Of a stretch of 64,000 nt of DNA, positions 1 through 8,882 are shown one piece after another; the first letter of the stretch is position 1; every line of letters starts with the position of its first letter. The notes below the pieces were generated by a model that searched no databases, was not told the origin of the DNA, and saw only the letters and a list, made by a program, of their open reading frames with translations. The stretch spans positions 1 through 64,000 of the forward strand of contig JBBROO010000009.1 of NCBI GenBank assembly GCA_038229295.1, written 5' to 3'. Both the position numbers and the translations under genes were made by a program. The stretch comes from JAJPGZ01 sp038229295 (GTDB lineage Bacteria > Verrucomicrobiota > Verrucomicrobiia > Chthoniobacterales > UBA10450).

Positions 1-201
1 AACACGGTGGAAGGCCTGGGTTGGTCGCGCCCGTCGCAAGATCGACAAGAGAAGTTCTTGTCGATCTTACGCGAACATGGAACGGCGGCGACGTTGCGCC
101 GCGAGAAAGGCCACGACATCGACGCGGCTTGCGGGCAATTGCGGCTGCAAACCAAGCGCGAGGAATCGCCGCAAAACTTTTTGCGCCCAGTCGGAACGTA
201 G
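1..201 (+). CDS. rlmN: 23S rRNA (adenine-C2)-methyltransferase RlmN, C-terminal end (partial)
   Basis: Only the last 66 codons are in the window; the gene enters from the left edge in frame 1 and stops at 199-201. The tail carries the family's C-terminal signature: RPSQDRQEKF, then a TLRREKGHDIDAACGQL segment close to the typical RlmN ending around D-I-D-A-A-C-G-Q-L. RlmN is a radical-SAM enzyme that methylates A2503 of 23S rRNA and A37 of some tRNAs. The radical-SAM Cys cluster lies outside the window and cannot be checked. An inverted pair of the dispersed motif sits within this coding region. Confidence 0.85.
   Translation, partial: NTVEGLGWSRPSQDRQEKFLSILREHGTAATLRREKGHDIDAACGQLRLQTKREESPQNFLRPVGT
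38..68. repeat. Inverted pair of the dispersed motif (13-bp stem hairpin)
   Basis: AAGATCGACAAGA at 38-50 faces its exact complement at 56-68 across a 5-base loop, giving a perfect 13-bp hairpin. Both arms contain the full dispersed motif. Inverted uptake-sequence pairs often act as terminators in Neisseria and Haemophilus, but this pair lies inside the rlmN coding region about 130 bases before its stop, so a simple end-of-gene terminator role is unlikely. Confidence 0.85.
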
Positions 202-214
202 CTTTTAGTTCCTC

Positions 215-886
215 ATGTCCAGTTTCGATCACGAGCCTGAGCGGATTTGGGATGAATACCAATGGGAGCGTTTTTTGCAGCAGCAGGACCATAAGACGGA
301 GAAATACATGGAGTTGCTGGAGAAATATCTGGACGATCCGCAACGTGACGAAATCATCGCGCGCGAAATGGGTTGGACGCACTTGCTCGACTCGAAGGAC
401 TGGAGTTCCGAAGTCGAGGCGTTGATGGACAAGGACACGGATGAAGAAGATGAGTTCGTGGAGAGTGATGAAGGCGATTCGGAATTCGAATCGTTCGAAG
501 GCCACACTCTTTATCGCGCGGCGTTCGCCCTAACGGTGTGGATCGACGAACTGTTTGACCGCGATGGTGCGCTGCAAAATGAACCAGCCGCGGTGAAGCT
601 GGCGACGCAGTCGGCGCTGGCCAGCGCCAAGCTCGCCGCTGCGCTCAGCGATAACGATGTCGATGAAATCGGGATGACGATTGCGTATTTAAAACGCGCA
701 TTGAAAGCGATCACCACTTCGCTCGATGCCTCCGCGCAATTGATCTCCGAGAAGCTTATCACGGTGGCGCAACACTCCATTCTGCAGCAGCGCCTTTTCC
801 AAGTGCGGGATGGCATTATCACTCTCATGGGTGAGTATCGCGGCGAATGGCGCCGCCGCTTCGGCTCCGAAGGCTTTCGGAGTTGA
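215..886 (+). CDS. Conserved hypothetical acidic protein, 223 aa
   Basis: I do not recognise a family. The N-terminal third is charged (WDEYQWERFLQQQDHKTEKY), residues about 72-95 are a very acidic linker (DKDTDEEDEFVESDEGD), and the C-terminal half is predicted largely helical with Ala/Leu-rich stretches. There is no signal peptide or membrane segment, so a cytoplasmic location is likely. It starts 13 bases after the rlmN stop, so the two may be cotranscribed, and it ends 27 bases before the sigma factor gene. Length and codon use are in line with its neighbours. Confidence 0.7.
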   Translation: MSSFDHEPERIWDEYQWERFLQQQDHKTEKYMELLEKYLDDPQRDEIIAREMGWTHLLDSKDWSSEVEALMDKDTDEEDEFVESDEGDSEFESFEGHTLYRAAFALTVWIDELFDRDGALQNEPAAVKLATQSALASAKLAAALSDNDVDEIGMTIAYLKRALKAITTSLDASAQLISEKLITVAQHSILQQRLFQVRDGIITLMGEYRGEWRRRFGSEGFRS

Positions 887-913
887 ATGAAATAGCCGGG
901 TATCCGTCCAAAT

Positions 914-1525
914 ATGCAAAGGGAAGCGACTCTAGCTCAGCCCGATGTGTCGGAAATAGACCTGGTGAAACGGTGCCAGGCTGGTGATTCCGAGGCATTT
1001 GACGAGTTAGTCATTCGTTACCGAACAAGGATTTTTGGAATGATTTATAACATGGTGCATAACGAGCAGGATGCCTGGGATCTTGCGCAAGATAGCTTCG
1101 TCAAAGCGTGGAAATCGATCGGACGCTTTCGCGGCAAGTCGTCGTTTTACACCTGGATGTATCGGATCGTGATGAACGTGACGATCGACTGGCTGCGCAA
1201 AAAGCAGATCAAAGGCGCCGGCGCAGAGTTCGATGACGCGGTGCAATTGAAAGAGATCGATCCGGCGGCGAGGACTGCGCCGCGCGCGGATGCGTTGCCA
1301 TCCGAACGAATGGAACGCGGCGAACTACGTCAAAAGATCGACAAGGCGATCGCGCAACTTTCGCCCGAACATCGCGCCGTAATTTTAATGAAGGAAACCG
1401 AAGACATGCAATATCACGAGATCGCAGAGGCGCTCGGCTGCTCGATCGGAACGGTCATGTCGCGGTTGTTTTACGCGCGCAAGAAACTGCAGAATCTGTT
1501 GAAGGATGTTTATGAAAACGTTTGA
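914..1525 (+). CDS. ECF-family RNA polymerase sigma factor (RpoE-like)
   Basis: A 203-residue protein with sigma-70 region 2 at about residues 25-100 (QDAWDLAQDSFVKAWK, then IDWLRKK) and region 4 at about 145-195 (LSPEHRAVILMKE, then GCSIGTVMSRLFYARKKL). Regions 1 and 3 are absent, as is normal for the extracytoplasmic-function group. It would direct RNA polymerase to a stress regulon. The gene overlaps the next one, which encodes a single-pass membrane protein and is the likely cognate anti-sigma factor. The precise ECF subgroup cannot be set from sequence reading alone. Confidence 0.92.
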   Translation: MQREATLAQPDVSEIDLVKRCQAGDSEAFDELVIRYRTRIFGMIYNMVHNEQDAWDLAQDSFVKAWKSIGRFRGKSSFYTWMYRIVMNVTIDWLRKKQIKGAGAEFDDAVQLKEIDPAARTAPRADALPSERMERGELRQKIDKAIAQLSPEHRAVILMKETEDMQYHEIAEALGCSIGTVMSRLFYARKKLQNLLKDVYENV

Positions 1526-2024
1526 AGAAAAGTGGACAGCGTGGCTCGACGGCGAACTCACCGGCAAAGAGCTGGTCGAGTTCGAAGCGTCGTTGCCGGA
1601 TCGCGCCGCCGCGGAAGCGGAACGGCTCGATGCGAAAAAGCTCGGAGCGCTTTTGAAGAAAGAGCTCGGAGCGACCACGTTTGCGAACGAAGAATTCTTT
1701 AGTCACCAATTGAGCGAGCGAATGGCGCGCGACGACGCGGCGGAAGATCGACATGATGAAAGATCGACATGGTGGACGGTGCCGCGGCTGGTCTGGGCCG
1801 GCGCTACATCACTGGCCATGTTTGTCCTTTTCACGGTCGTAGTCATGCGCGACAAAAATCCCGGCGAGCAATCGCAATACCTGTCGCAGATCATGAACGC
1901 GCGCGTTGATCCGGCGTTGAGCCCGAATGCCAGCGTCACCATGTTCGAATCGAAAGAAGACCGTGTGACTGTCCTCTGGACGGAGGGATTGCAATCGTTG
2001 CCGTCGGAATACGCAGCAAAATAG
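1512..2024 (+). CDS. Putative membrane anti-sigma factor
   Basis: A 170-residue protein whose N-terminus (FEEKWTAWLDGELTGKELVEF) resembles the start of anti-sigma domains, although the zinc-finger H-x3-C-x2-C motif is not visible. One transmembrane helix is predicted near residues 94-115 (SLAMFVLFTVVVM), leaving a cytoplasmic N-terminal domain and a short periplasmic tail. The start at 1512 overlaps the sigma gene by 14 bases, consistent with translational coupling; an ATG two codons earlier at 1506 is also possible. The role is inferred from gene pairing and topology. A tandem pair of the dispersed motif lies at about 1744-1770, read in two different frames. Confidence 0.65.
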   Translation: MKTFEEKWTAWLDGELTGKELVEFEASLPDRAAAEAERLDAKKLGALLKKELGATTFANEEFFSHQLSERMARDDAAEDRHDERSTWWTVPRLVWAGATSLAMFVLFTVVVMRDKNPGEQSQYLSQIMNARVDPALSPNASVTMFESKEDRVTVLWTEGLQSLPSEYAAK

Positions 2025-2032
2025 TTGCCGCC

Positions 2033-2599
2033 ATGCGCGCCCGCGTTCTGGTCTTCCTCGCTCTTTCCGGGCTGATGATGGCCGGCGGGTCGAACGTCCG
2101 CGCTTCTGAAAAAGTCTGGAGCGGATTGGTCATGGCGGACAACGCCGAGAAACCACACACCGTCCCATCTCAGTTAGGCCGCCTCGAAGGAACGCTGAAG
2201 GAACTTTTCGGTTACAACCAATTCGACGTCATCGGCGAATCGAACAAGACGCTCAAGACCGGGGACGAAGATTGGCTGGCCTCGAGCAAATATTTTTCGC
2301 TGCATGTCGATGCTCGCGGCGTGACGTCGAGCGGCTACGAGCTCAATCTAAAATTGTTTCAGGACAAGCAACTGCTGCTCGAAACCGAAACCAAACTGAG
2401 TAAGCAAAGCCCGCTCGTCATCAAAGGGCCGCAAGTGGGCAGTGGCCAATTGCTACTCGTTCTGGTGGTCGACGCGGAAGACTGGAAAAGCCAGCCGAGC
2501 GAATCACAAAAGCGGGCCCGTCATTCCAGTCGCGAATCCAGTCAGGTCGTCGTCGCCTGGCGGCGTCTTTCACGCGTGGTCCGAAACGCGTTGCCGTAA
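2033..2599 (+). CDS. Secreted hypothetical protein, 188 aa
   Basis: A clear signal peptide (RARVLVFLALSGLMMAGG, cleavage probably after the NVRA segment) suggests export to the periplasm. The mature part has alternating hydrophobic strands (KYFSLHVDARGVTSSGYEL, then QLLLVLVVDAED) and a basic Ser/Arg-rich C-terminus. I do not recognise the family. It follows the anti-sigma gene by 8 bases, so it is probably the third gene of the sigma operon and may act in the same envelope response. That role is inferred from position only. Confidence 0.7.
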   Translation: MRARVLVFLALSGLMMAGGSNVRASEKVWSGLVMADNAEKPHTVPSQLGRLEGTLKELFGYNQFDVIGESNKTLKTGDEDWLASSKYFSLHVDARGVTSSGYELNLKLFQDKQLLLETETKLSKQSPLVIKGPQVGSGQLLLVLVVDAEDWKSQPSESQKRARHSSRESSQVVVAWRRLSRVVRNALP

Positions 2600-2645
2600 T
2601 CAAGCGGACCGTTGATGCCACGCGATATTTCGACTAAGGGCAAAC

Positions 2646-5297
2646 ATGCGTTCCGTTGCGGCTCTCGGTCTTTTGCTCCTGTCCTCCGTTAGCATGCTCG
2701 CCGAAAAACCGTTCGATTTCGCCACCACGCCCGGCAAACTGCCGAAGCAGGTTGTTCCGACTGAGTACTCGATCCGGATTGTTCCTAACATCGACAAGTT
2801 GAAGTTCACGGGCAGCGAAACGGTGAAAGTGAATGTGAGCGAACCGGTGCGTGAGCTCGTCCTCAATGTGCTCGAGTTGGAAATCGCCACCGCATCTGTT
2901 GATGGGGAAGCGCTGCCGAAGTCGTCTATCAAGATCGATAAGAAGAATGAACTGCTGCGCTTGAATTTGCCTAACGAGCTCCCGGCGGGCGAACACACGC
3001 TCGCGCTCGCATTTACCGGCAATATAAATCAGCAGGGCCAGGGACTTTTCTATTGCCGGTACCAGGAGGAAGGCAGCGGGGCGAAGAAGTTAATGCTCGG
3101 GACGCAATTCGAAGCGACCGATGCGCGCCGATTTTTTCCGTGCTGGGACGAACCGAGCTTCCGCGCGCGCTTTCAACTGACCGCGGTGGTGCCGGAAAAC
3201 TGGCTCGCCATTTCGAACATGCCGATTGAATCCGAAGCGAAGATCGACATCGGGAAAGAAGTCCGCTTTGCCGCGACGCCGCCGATGTCGAGTTACTTGA
3301 ATGTTTTTTGCGCGGGCGAACTCGATTTGATCGAGACCCAAAGCAGCGGGGTCCAAATCCGCGTCATCACGACCAAAGGTAAATCGGAATGGGGCCGCTA
3401 CGCGCTCGACAGTTCGGTCAAGATTCTGGAGTACTTTAATGATTACTTCGGTGAGCCCTATCCGTTGCCGAAGCTCGATCAGATCGCGATTCCGGGCGGT
3501 TTCGGCGGCGCCATGGAAAATTGGGGCGGCATCACTTACTTCGAAAGCGTGCTGCTGTTCGATTCCGAGAAATCTTCCGAGAGCACAAAACAGGACATCT
3601 TTGCCGTGCTCGCGCATGAGATGGCGCACATGTGGTTCGGCGATCTGGTGACGATGGCGTGGTGGGATAATCTTTGGCTGAACGAAGGATTCGCGTCATG
3701 GATGGGAACGAAATGCACGGCGCATTTCAATCCGCAGTGGGAAGTTTGGCTGCGCAAAGAAGTGCCGCGCAATTCCACCCGGCGTGTCGGTATTTCCAAG
3801 GAGCAAGCCATGGAAGGCGATGCAAGATCGACAACCCATCCTATCCAGGTACCGGTGGCGACGGAAGCGGAAGCGAACAGCATCTTCGACGACATCAGTT
3901 ACAAAAAAGGCCAGTCCGTCATTCGCATGATCGAAAGTTTTCTCGGGGAGAATGTTTTTCGCGATGGAATTCGTCGTTACATCGCGGCCCACAAATTTTC
4001 CAACTCGACGACGGCTGATCTTTGGAACGCGCTCGCCGAGAGTTCCGGAAAACCGGTCGGCGAAATTGCGGCTGGATGGACCGAGCAGCCGGGGTTCCCC
4101 GTCGTCAAGGTACGTCGCGACGGCGGCGACACCGTTTCGCTTTCGCAAGAGCGTTTCGTCATCAACACAAAAAATCCGCGGCCGCTCGAATGGAAAATTC
4201 CGTTGACCTATTTCGTCGTCGGCCAACCGCCGCAAAGCCAGTTGATGTCCGGCAAGATCGACAAGCTCGAAAACATTCCGGCCGGCGCGGCATTCAAGAT
4301 TAATGTGAACGGCGCCGGAAATTATCGGGTGCAATACGATCCGGCGTCATGGGATTCGCTAGTCGGCTTGATCGAAAAATTAAATGCGGAGGATCGCGTC
4401 AATCTCCTCGGCGACTCATGGGCATTGGTGCAGGCGAATCGCGCTCCGCTTCCGTTATATCTCGGCTGGATCGACAAGCTGCGGAGCGCGACTGAACTAG
4501 CCGAGCGCGAACAAATCATCAACGTTTTCGATTACATTAATCGATTATTAGTCGGGCAACCGGAGCACGCGAAGTTTCAGGCATACGCGCGATCTATCTT
4601 GCAACCGAGTTTCCACGCGGTTGGTTGGGAACCGAAAGAAAAGGAAGGACCTAAACTGTCTACCTTGCGCGCCAGCCTGATCGAAGCGCTGGGCACTCTC
4701 GGCGACGAGGAAATTCGCGCGGGCTGCCGTGGCCGTTTTCAAACTTATGCCAGCAATCCAAAGTCGCTGCCGCCAGATCTGCGACACAATGTGTTTGGAG
4801 TGGTCGGCCGCTTCGCCGATGATGCCACTTGGAATAAATTGCATGAGCTCGGGGTGAAAACGACGAGCGCGGAAGAAAAGCAAAACTATTACGACGCGCT
4901 CGCCCGGGCGACCGATCCGAAGTTGGTGAGAAAAACGTTGCAGATTGCCCTAACGGATGAATTACCGACGAGTCGCGCGATTTTTCTGGTCGGCAAAGTC
5001 GCGCGTTGGAGCGATCATCCCGAGATCGCGTGGCAATTCGCGAAAGCGAACATGAAGATTCTGCTCGGAAAAGCCGATGCGCTCGCCAGCAACAGTTACG
5101 CGCCAAGTATGTTCACATTTTTTTCCGACCGCGCGCGCGCCGACGAACTGAAAGCTTATGCGAAAGCGGAATTGCCAGCGTCGAGCGCGAAAGAAGTGGC
5201 CAAAGCGGTCGACGAAATTGAATTCCGCGCCGAATTCAAAGCGCGCTTGATCGCGCAGTTAGACTCTTGGATCGACAAGAGCACCCCGCCCAACTAG
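2646..5297 (+). CDS. M1-family zinc aminopeptidase, secreted
   Basis: An 883-residue protein of the usual size for M1 aminopeptidases. A signal peptide covers about residues 1-19. The substrate-binding motif GGAMENWG is near residue 290, the zinc site HEMAHMWFGD near 324, and the third ligand Glu in NEGFAS near 346, giving the complete HExxH-x18-E arrangement. The C-terminal half matches the ERAP1-like helical domain. It should remove N-terminal residues from peptides in the periplasm or outside the cell. It lies alone downstream of the sigma operon, and the next gene is convergent with only 14 bases between the stops. Several dispersed-motif copies lie within it. Confidence 0.93.
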   Translation: MRSVAALGLLLLSSVSMLAEKPFDFATTPGKLPKQVVPTEYSIRIVPNIDKLKFTGSETVKVNVSEPVRELVLNVLELEIATASVDGEALPKSSIKIDKKNELLRLNLPNELPAGEHTLALAFTGNINQQGQGLFYCRYQEEGSGAKKLMLGTQFEATDARRFFPCWDEPSFRARFQLTAVVPENWLAISNMPIESEAKIDIGKEVRFAATPPMSSYLNVFCAGELDLIETQSSGVQIRVITTKGKSEWGRYALDSSVKILEYFNDYFGEPYPLPKLDQIAIPGGFGGAMENWGGITYFESVLLFDSEKSSESTKQDIFAVLAHEMAHMWFGDLVTMAWWDNLWLNEGFASWMGTKCTAHFNPQWEVWLRKEVPRNSTRRVGISKEQAMEGDARSTTHPIQVPVATEAEANSIFDDISYKKGQSVIRMIESFLGENVFRDGIRRYIAAHKFSNSTTADLWNALAESSGKPVGEIAAGWTEQPGFPVVKVRRDGGDTVSLSQERFVINTKNPRPLEWKIPLTYFVVGQPPQSQLMSGKIDKLENIPAGAAFKINVNGAGNYRVQYDPASWDSLVGLIEKLNAEDRVNLLGDSWALVQANRAPLPLYLGWIDKLRSATELAEREQIINVFDYINRLLVGQPEHAKFQAYARSILQPSFHAVGWEPKEKEGPKLSTLRASLIEALGTLGDEEIRAGCRGRFQTYASNPKSLPPDLRHNVFGVVGRFADDATWNKLHELGVKTTSAEEKQNYYDALARATDPKLVRKTLQIALTDELPTSRAIFLVGKVARWSDHPEIAWQFAKANMKILLGKADALASNSYAPSMFTFFSDRARADELKAYAKAELPASSAKEVAKAVDEIEFRAEFKARLIAQLDSWIDKSTPPN

Positions 5298-5311
5298 CCA
5301 ACACGATTCGC

Positions 5312-5794
5312 TCAGATCGTAACTGGGGAGCTCGTCTGCGAAATCAACAGCCGCATCGGCATCATCGCAGAATCGTGAAAACCGTGGCGGCGAAACAACT
5401 CCTGCGAACGCAGTTCCGGTCGATCGGTCAAAAGCGTGATACGCAGGAAATTTTTCTGCTTCGCGAACTCAATCGCATGATTGAGCAACATCGAGCCGTA
5501 TCCTTTGCCGCGGTACTCTTCGTGGATGACCAAATCTTCCAGCAGCATGACGAAGCCGCCTTCGGCCGTGCTGATGGTGAAAAGCAGATTGATCATCCCG
5601 ACGATGGCGCGGTCGCGGCGCAAGACAAACACTCGTCCGCGATTTGGTTCCTCGAAAATCAGACGCAACCCCCGCAGCTGTTTGTCTTTGTCCGGGCGAA
5701 AGTCGCTTTCGTGGCTAAAGAGCTCGCCGAGCAATCCGGACAACTCATCCAGATCATGCTCCGTCGCCGGCTCGATTACTACATTGGCGCTCAC
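5312..5794 (-). CDS. GNAT-family N-acetyltransferase
   Basis: A 160-residue protein with the GNAT fold. The acetyl-CoA-binding motif A is visible as EEYRGKGYGSMLLNHAIEFA near residues 91-110, and a preceding strand (GGFVMLLEDLVI) fits motif D. It transfers an acetyl group from acetyl-CoA to an amine; the substrate cannot be told from sequence. There is no signal peptide, so it is cytoplasmic. It is convergent with the aminopeptidase gene and transcribed away from rpmH. A dispersed-motif copy lies just upstream near 5837. Confidence 0.88.
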   Translation of the reverse strand: MSANVVIEPATEHDLDELSGLLGELFSHESDFRPDKDKQLRGLRLIFEEPNRGRVFVLRRDRAIVGMINLLFTISTAEGGFVMLLEDLVIHEEYRGKGYGSMLLNHAIEFAKQKNFLRITLLTDRPELRSQELFRRHGFHDSAMMPMRLLISQTSSPVTI

Positions 5795-5917
5795 GCTCTC
5801 TTATTCCAGAAAGCGGGAGCGCTGGCAAATGCGATTGTCGATCTTGCACCGCGATTGACAACGTCCGTTAGCCTTTTACCGTAGCCGTCCGCTTCCCTCC
5901 GGAGTGGCTCTACCTAT

Positions 5918-6091
5918 ATGAAACGCACCTATCAGGCTTCGAAACGAACGCGTAAAAATCAGCATGGATTTCGCGCGCGCATGAAGACCAAAGCGGGCCG
6001 GGCGACCCTCGCCCGCCGGCGTCAACGCGGCCGCAAACGTCTCCTGCCAAAAGGGGTCGAGATCTCGTACGCGCGCCACACGCAAGCCTAG
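5918..6091 (+). CDS. rpmH: 50S ribosomal protein L34
   Basis: A 57-residue basic protein, MKRTYQASKRTRKNQHGFRA onward, with the conserved L34 core including RMKTKAGRATLARRRQRGRK. It runs slightly longer than the roughly 44-46 residue norm, with the extra tail LLPKGVEISYARHTQA. A GGAG ribosome-binding site lies 14 bases upstream of the ATG. The common rpmH-rnpA-yidC order is not kept here: the sequence after the stop is a tRNA fragment and an accessory segment. Confidence 0.93.
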   Translation: MKRTYQASKRTRKNQHGFRARMKTKAGRATLARRRQRGRKRLLPKGVEISYARHTQA

Positions 6092-6153
6092 ACACGCCCT
6101 TTGGCGCTGGCGTTGTTAGATCGACATTGCCAAGATTCGACCATTGAGATTTC

Positions 6154-6191
6154 GCACCGTTAGCTCAACTGGTAGAGCAGCTGACTCTTAA
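6154..6191 (+). pseudogene. 5' half of tRNA-Lys(CTT), truncated in the anticodon loop
   Basis: The 38 bases from the 5' end through the acceptor strand, D arm and anticodon loop (ending CTCTTAA) match the intact tRNA-Lys at 13251 with one mismatch. The match stops exactly at the end of the anticodon loop, and the bases beyond do not form a T arm or acceptor partner. The shared direct repeat is 42 bases when the leading TTTC is included. It looks like the left attachment-site remnant of an insertion into a tRNA gene, with the intact copy as the right boundary. Confidence 0.85.
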
Positions 6192-6293
6192 CTACCCTCA
6201 TTACTGGGCATACAATGCCGGGCTACCGAATACGCCACCAAGCAGTGGAGCGTCTCTAGCCGGCAGCGGTGTGCCGGATTTGCATTTCACCAT

Positions 6294-8882
6294 TTAAGGC
6301 AACGCCGTTCCTGATTTCGATTTCACGAGCCCGATGTCGCCGCTGTTCAGATTGCCGTCAACGGTGACATCCTCGCGGAAATTGGAAGCGCCCACCGCCG
6401 TACCCGATTGCGATTTGGTCTGGGCGATATCCCCCGAGTTAACGGTTCCATCCGCATTGGTGTCGCCAACCAGAACCGCCATCGGGACGGAAACGTCACC
6501 GGTATTCGTACCATCGTTTACGCCGACCAACGTTAACGTGATCGTTTGCGCGTTAAGCACACCGGTAAGATTGACGATGTATTGATGTGCATCCGCGCCG
6601 ATGGCGCTGCTACTTATCATCGCGGTCCCACTGGAAATCCTAGCGCTATTCACGCTGAGTAGAGGCGTGGTGAAGGTGAAAACGACTTGATAATTGTTGT
6701 TTGCGCCACCGCTGCGACATTCCACACCGGCGCCGCCGATAAGTGGAAGATCGACATCGAACGTACCGGCGGCGGCGTGCGATTTTCTGGAAACAACAGT
6801 GGGCGGGACCGGCAGGGCGTACCCGACGGTTGCGTAATCATACGAGGAAGTGGTGGAAGTAGCGTAACCGGCACTGAGACCGGTAACGAAAATGGAAAAG
6901 CCATCGGGTCGGAAAGCGAGGGCGGTCGGCTCATCGTCATCTTTCCCGGGGCCATCGTAGCGAGCGCTCCAACGGGCTTCGCCGAATTTCGCGCCGTAAA
7001 GGACCGTTACGTAATCGGCGCTGGAATACTGGAACTTCGACAAGCTCATCACCGTAACGGCGACCGTTTTGCCATCGGGACTCACTGCCAGATCACGCGG
7101 ATCATCCTGATGTTTCCCCGCGCCTGAGTAACGAGAGATCCACAATTGCGCGCCCGTGTCGGTTCGATACGCGACGGTCGCGGCATCGGACGCGAGACTG
7201 TCTTCGTCTTCCCGACCGGTGACAAATAACTGTTTACCATCAGGACTAATCGCAATCGCCGATGGCCAATCATCCTTATCCCATTGGCCATTGTGATCCT
7301 GCGTCCAAAGCAGCTCACCGGCAGTAGCGGAGTAGGCGAGCACCGCATAGTCACGGCCGGAATTAACGGTCGTTGTTGAGCCTGTGACGTAGACAGCAGT
7401 TCCGTTAGGCGCGACGACCAGCCCTGCCGCGAAATCTTCTGCGTGAGCGGCCCCGTCAAACCGCGCCGTCCATTCGGCTGCACCAGTGCCAATGTTGTAG
7501 GCAAGCGTGGCGAAATCCGAACCGGTGCCAGCGCCCTTACTTGTGCCGGTGACGTACGCGGTCGCTGAGTCGGGGCTGATGGCGACCGCTTGAGCAGTGT
7601 CACTACCCGATCCCGGTCCATGGAACCTCGCCACCCATCGTTGCACACCGGTGCGGGCGTTGTAAGCCACGGTGGCGTAGTCGTAAGCTGCGCCGCCCCA
7701 GCTCCGGCCTGTAACGACGAGAGTCGCTCCATCATTACTCAGAGCAATTGCTGCCGGCGTATCGTAATCGCCCGCGGCTCCGCCGTACATGGCGCGCCAT
7801 TCTTCTGTGCCCGTTGTCGCGGCGTAGGAGACAGTCACAAAATCCAGATTTGTGGTGCAATTAATTGTTCCTTTCGCCGCACACGTTCTGCCAGTCACGT
7901 ACAAATGCCCGCCGTCGGGACTGATCGCGGCCGCGATTGCCTGATCATCTGAATTGGTCGATCCATTCAGCCGCGCTACCCAAAGCCGCCCGCCGGTTTC
8001 GCTGTCGTATGCAACGATCGCGCCATCGGTTTGAGGCGGATCGCCATCGCTCACACCGACGACGAATACCGCCGCACCGTTTGGACTAACGACTACATCG
8101 AGCGCCGCATCGGTGCCGGACAGCGTGTCATCATATCGGTCCCGCCATTTCCATCCGCAGCCCGACTGCAGCGTTGCGCCAGTGCTATCGCACGCGATTT
8201 TGTCGGCGTCGTTGATGATGACGTTCGGTGGCGCCACGTCGCTTGGCTCTCCGGCGACGGTTAACGAAGTGGGACTATTACCGCCCGCTTCATCATAAAC
8301 GTCTAACAAGGACGGCGCGCCATTACCTGAGGTTCCGGTCGCGCGGAACGCGAGCAGACGTCGGCCCGGCACAACGAAGGGACCGGTCGGCGTGAACGTG
8401 CTTCGCCCAGTTTGGGTGACGATTGTCTCCGGGCCTTCAGCGGCCGTGAACGTTGAGGTCGACCAATCCCATAAACCCACTGTCCAACCAAAACTCGTGA
8501 CCGCGGCAGAGCCTCCGACGCTCAGCGTCCAAACGCTTACGCTGTAATCAATGTCGAGTGGCGAAATCTCCGGCGCGATCCAGAACCGTGACACTCCATC
8601 AGAAACCTGCACAAAACCGCTCGGGAAAGTGCCATTGCCATTGCCTTCATCCATTGCCAGATGTGGTCCGCAATTAGTAATGCTTCCATCGGAGAAGCAC
8701 GCAAAATTATTGGTCAAATACCATGACCGGGGCTGGATGGGGTTAGGACTTTGCCCGCTTGCAATGTTTATCGACACGCCGCTCGCTAAAGCGAGGCCGA
8801 GCCATGCCACGATTGCGGCCATGGATTTACAGCGCTGGTCACGCTTAAGAGGAGATTTCATCAGGTCATGCAAGATCGACAT
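6294..8882 (-). CDS. Large secreted beta-propeller protein with dockerin-like C-terminus
   Basis: An 862-residue protein. After a hydrophobic N-terminus (AAIVAWLGLALASG) comes a region of about 200 residues, then tandem propeller-type repeats of the pattern GxxxWxARxxGP...ISPDGxxxYVTG, seven or more between residues 250 and 690. The last 60 residues carry a dockerin-like calcium pair (GDTNADGTVNSGDIAQTKS, then DVTVDGNLNSGDIGLVKS). It is presumably extracellular; the ligand is unknown. An internal ATG at 8861 gives a better signal peptide and would leave a 21-base gap to the next gene upstream that holds one dispersed motif. It is a paralog of the neighbouring 8883 gene. Confidence 0.85.
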   Translation of the reverse strand: MSILHDLMKSPLKRDQRCKSMAAIVAWLGLALASGVSINIASGQSPNPIQPRSWYLTNNFACFSDGSITNCGPHLAMDEGNGNGTFPSGFVQVSDGVSRFWIAPEISPLDIDYSVSVWTLSVGGSAAVTSFGWTVGLWDWSTSTFTAAEGPETIVTQTGRSTFTPTGPFVVPGRRLLAFRATGTSGNGAPSLLDVYDEAGGNSPTSLTVAGEPSDVAPPNVIINDADKIACDSTGATLQSGCGWKWRDRYDDTLSGTDAALDVVVSPNGAAVFVVGVSDGDPPQTDGAIVAYDSETGGRLWVARLNGSTNSDDQAIAAAISPDGGHLYVTGRTCAAKGTINCTTNLDFVTVSYAATTGTEEWRAMYGGAAGDYDTPAAIALSNDGATLVVTGRSWGGAAYDYATVAYNARTGVQRWVARFHGPGSGSDTAQAVAISPDSATAYVTGTSKGAGTGSDFATLAYNIGTGAAEWTARFDGAAHAEDFAAGLVVAPNGTAVYVTGSTTTVNSGRDYAVLAYSATAGELLWTQDHNGQWDKDDWPSAIAISPDGKQLFVTGREDEDSLASDAATVAYRTDTGAQLWISRYSGAGKHQDDPRDLAVSPDGKTVAVTVMSLSKFQYSSADYVTVLYGAKFGEARWSARYDGPGKDDDEPTALAFRPDGFSIFVTGLSAGYATSTTSSYDYATVGYALPVPPTVVSRKSHAAAGTFDVDLPLIGGAGVECRSGGANNNYQVVFTFTTPLLSVNSARISSGTAMISSSAIGADAHQYIVNLTGVLNAQTITLTLVGVNDGTNTGDVSVPMAVLVGDTNADGTVNSGDIAQTKSQSGTAVGASNFREDVTVDGNLNSGDIGLVKSKSGTALP

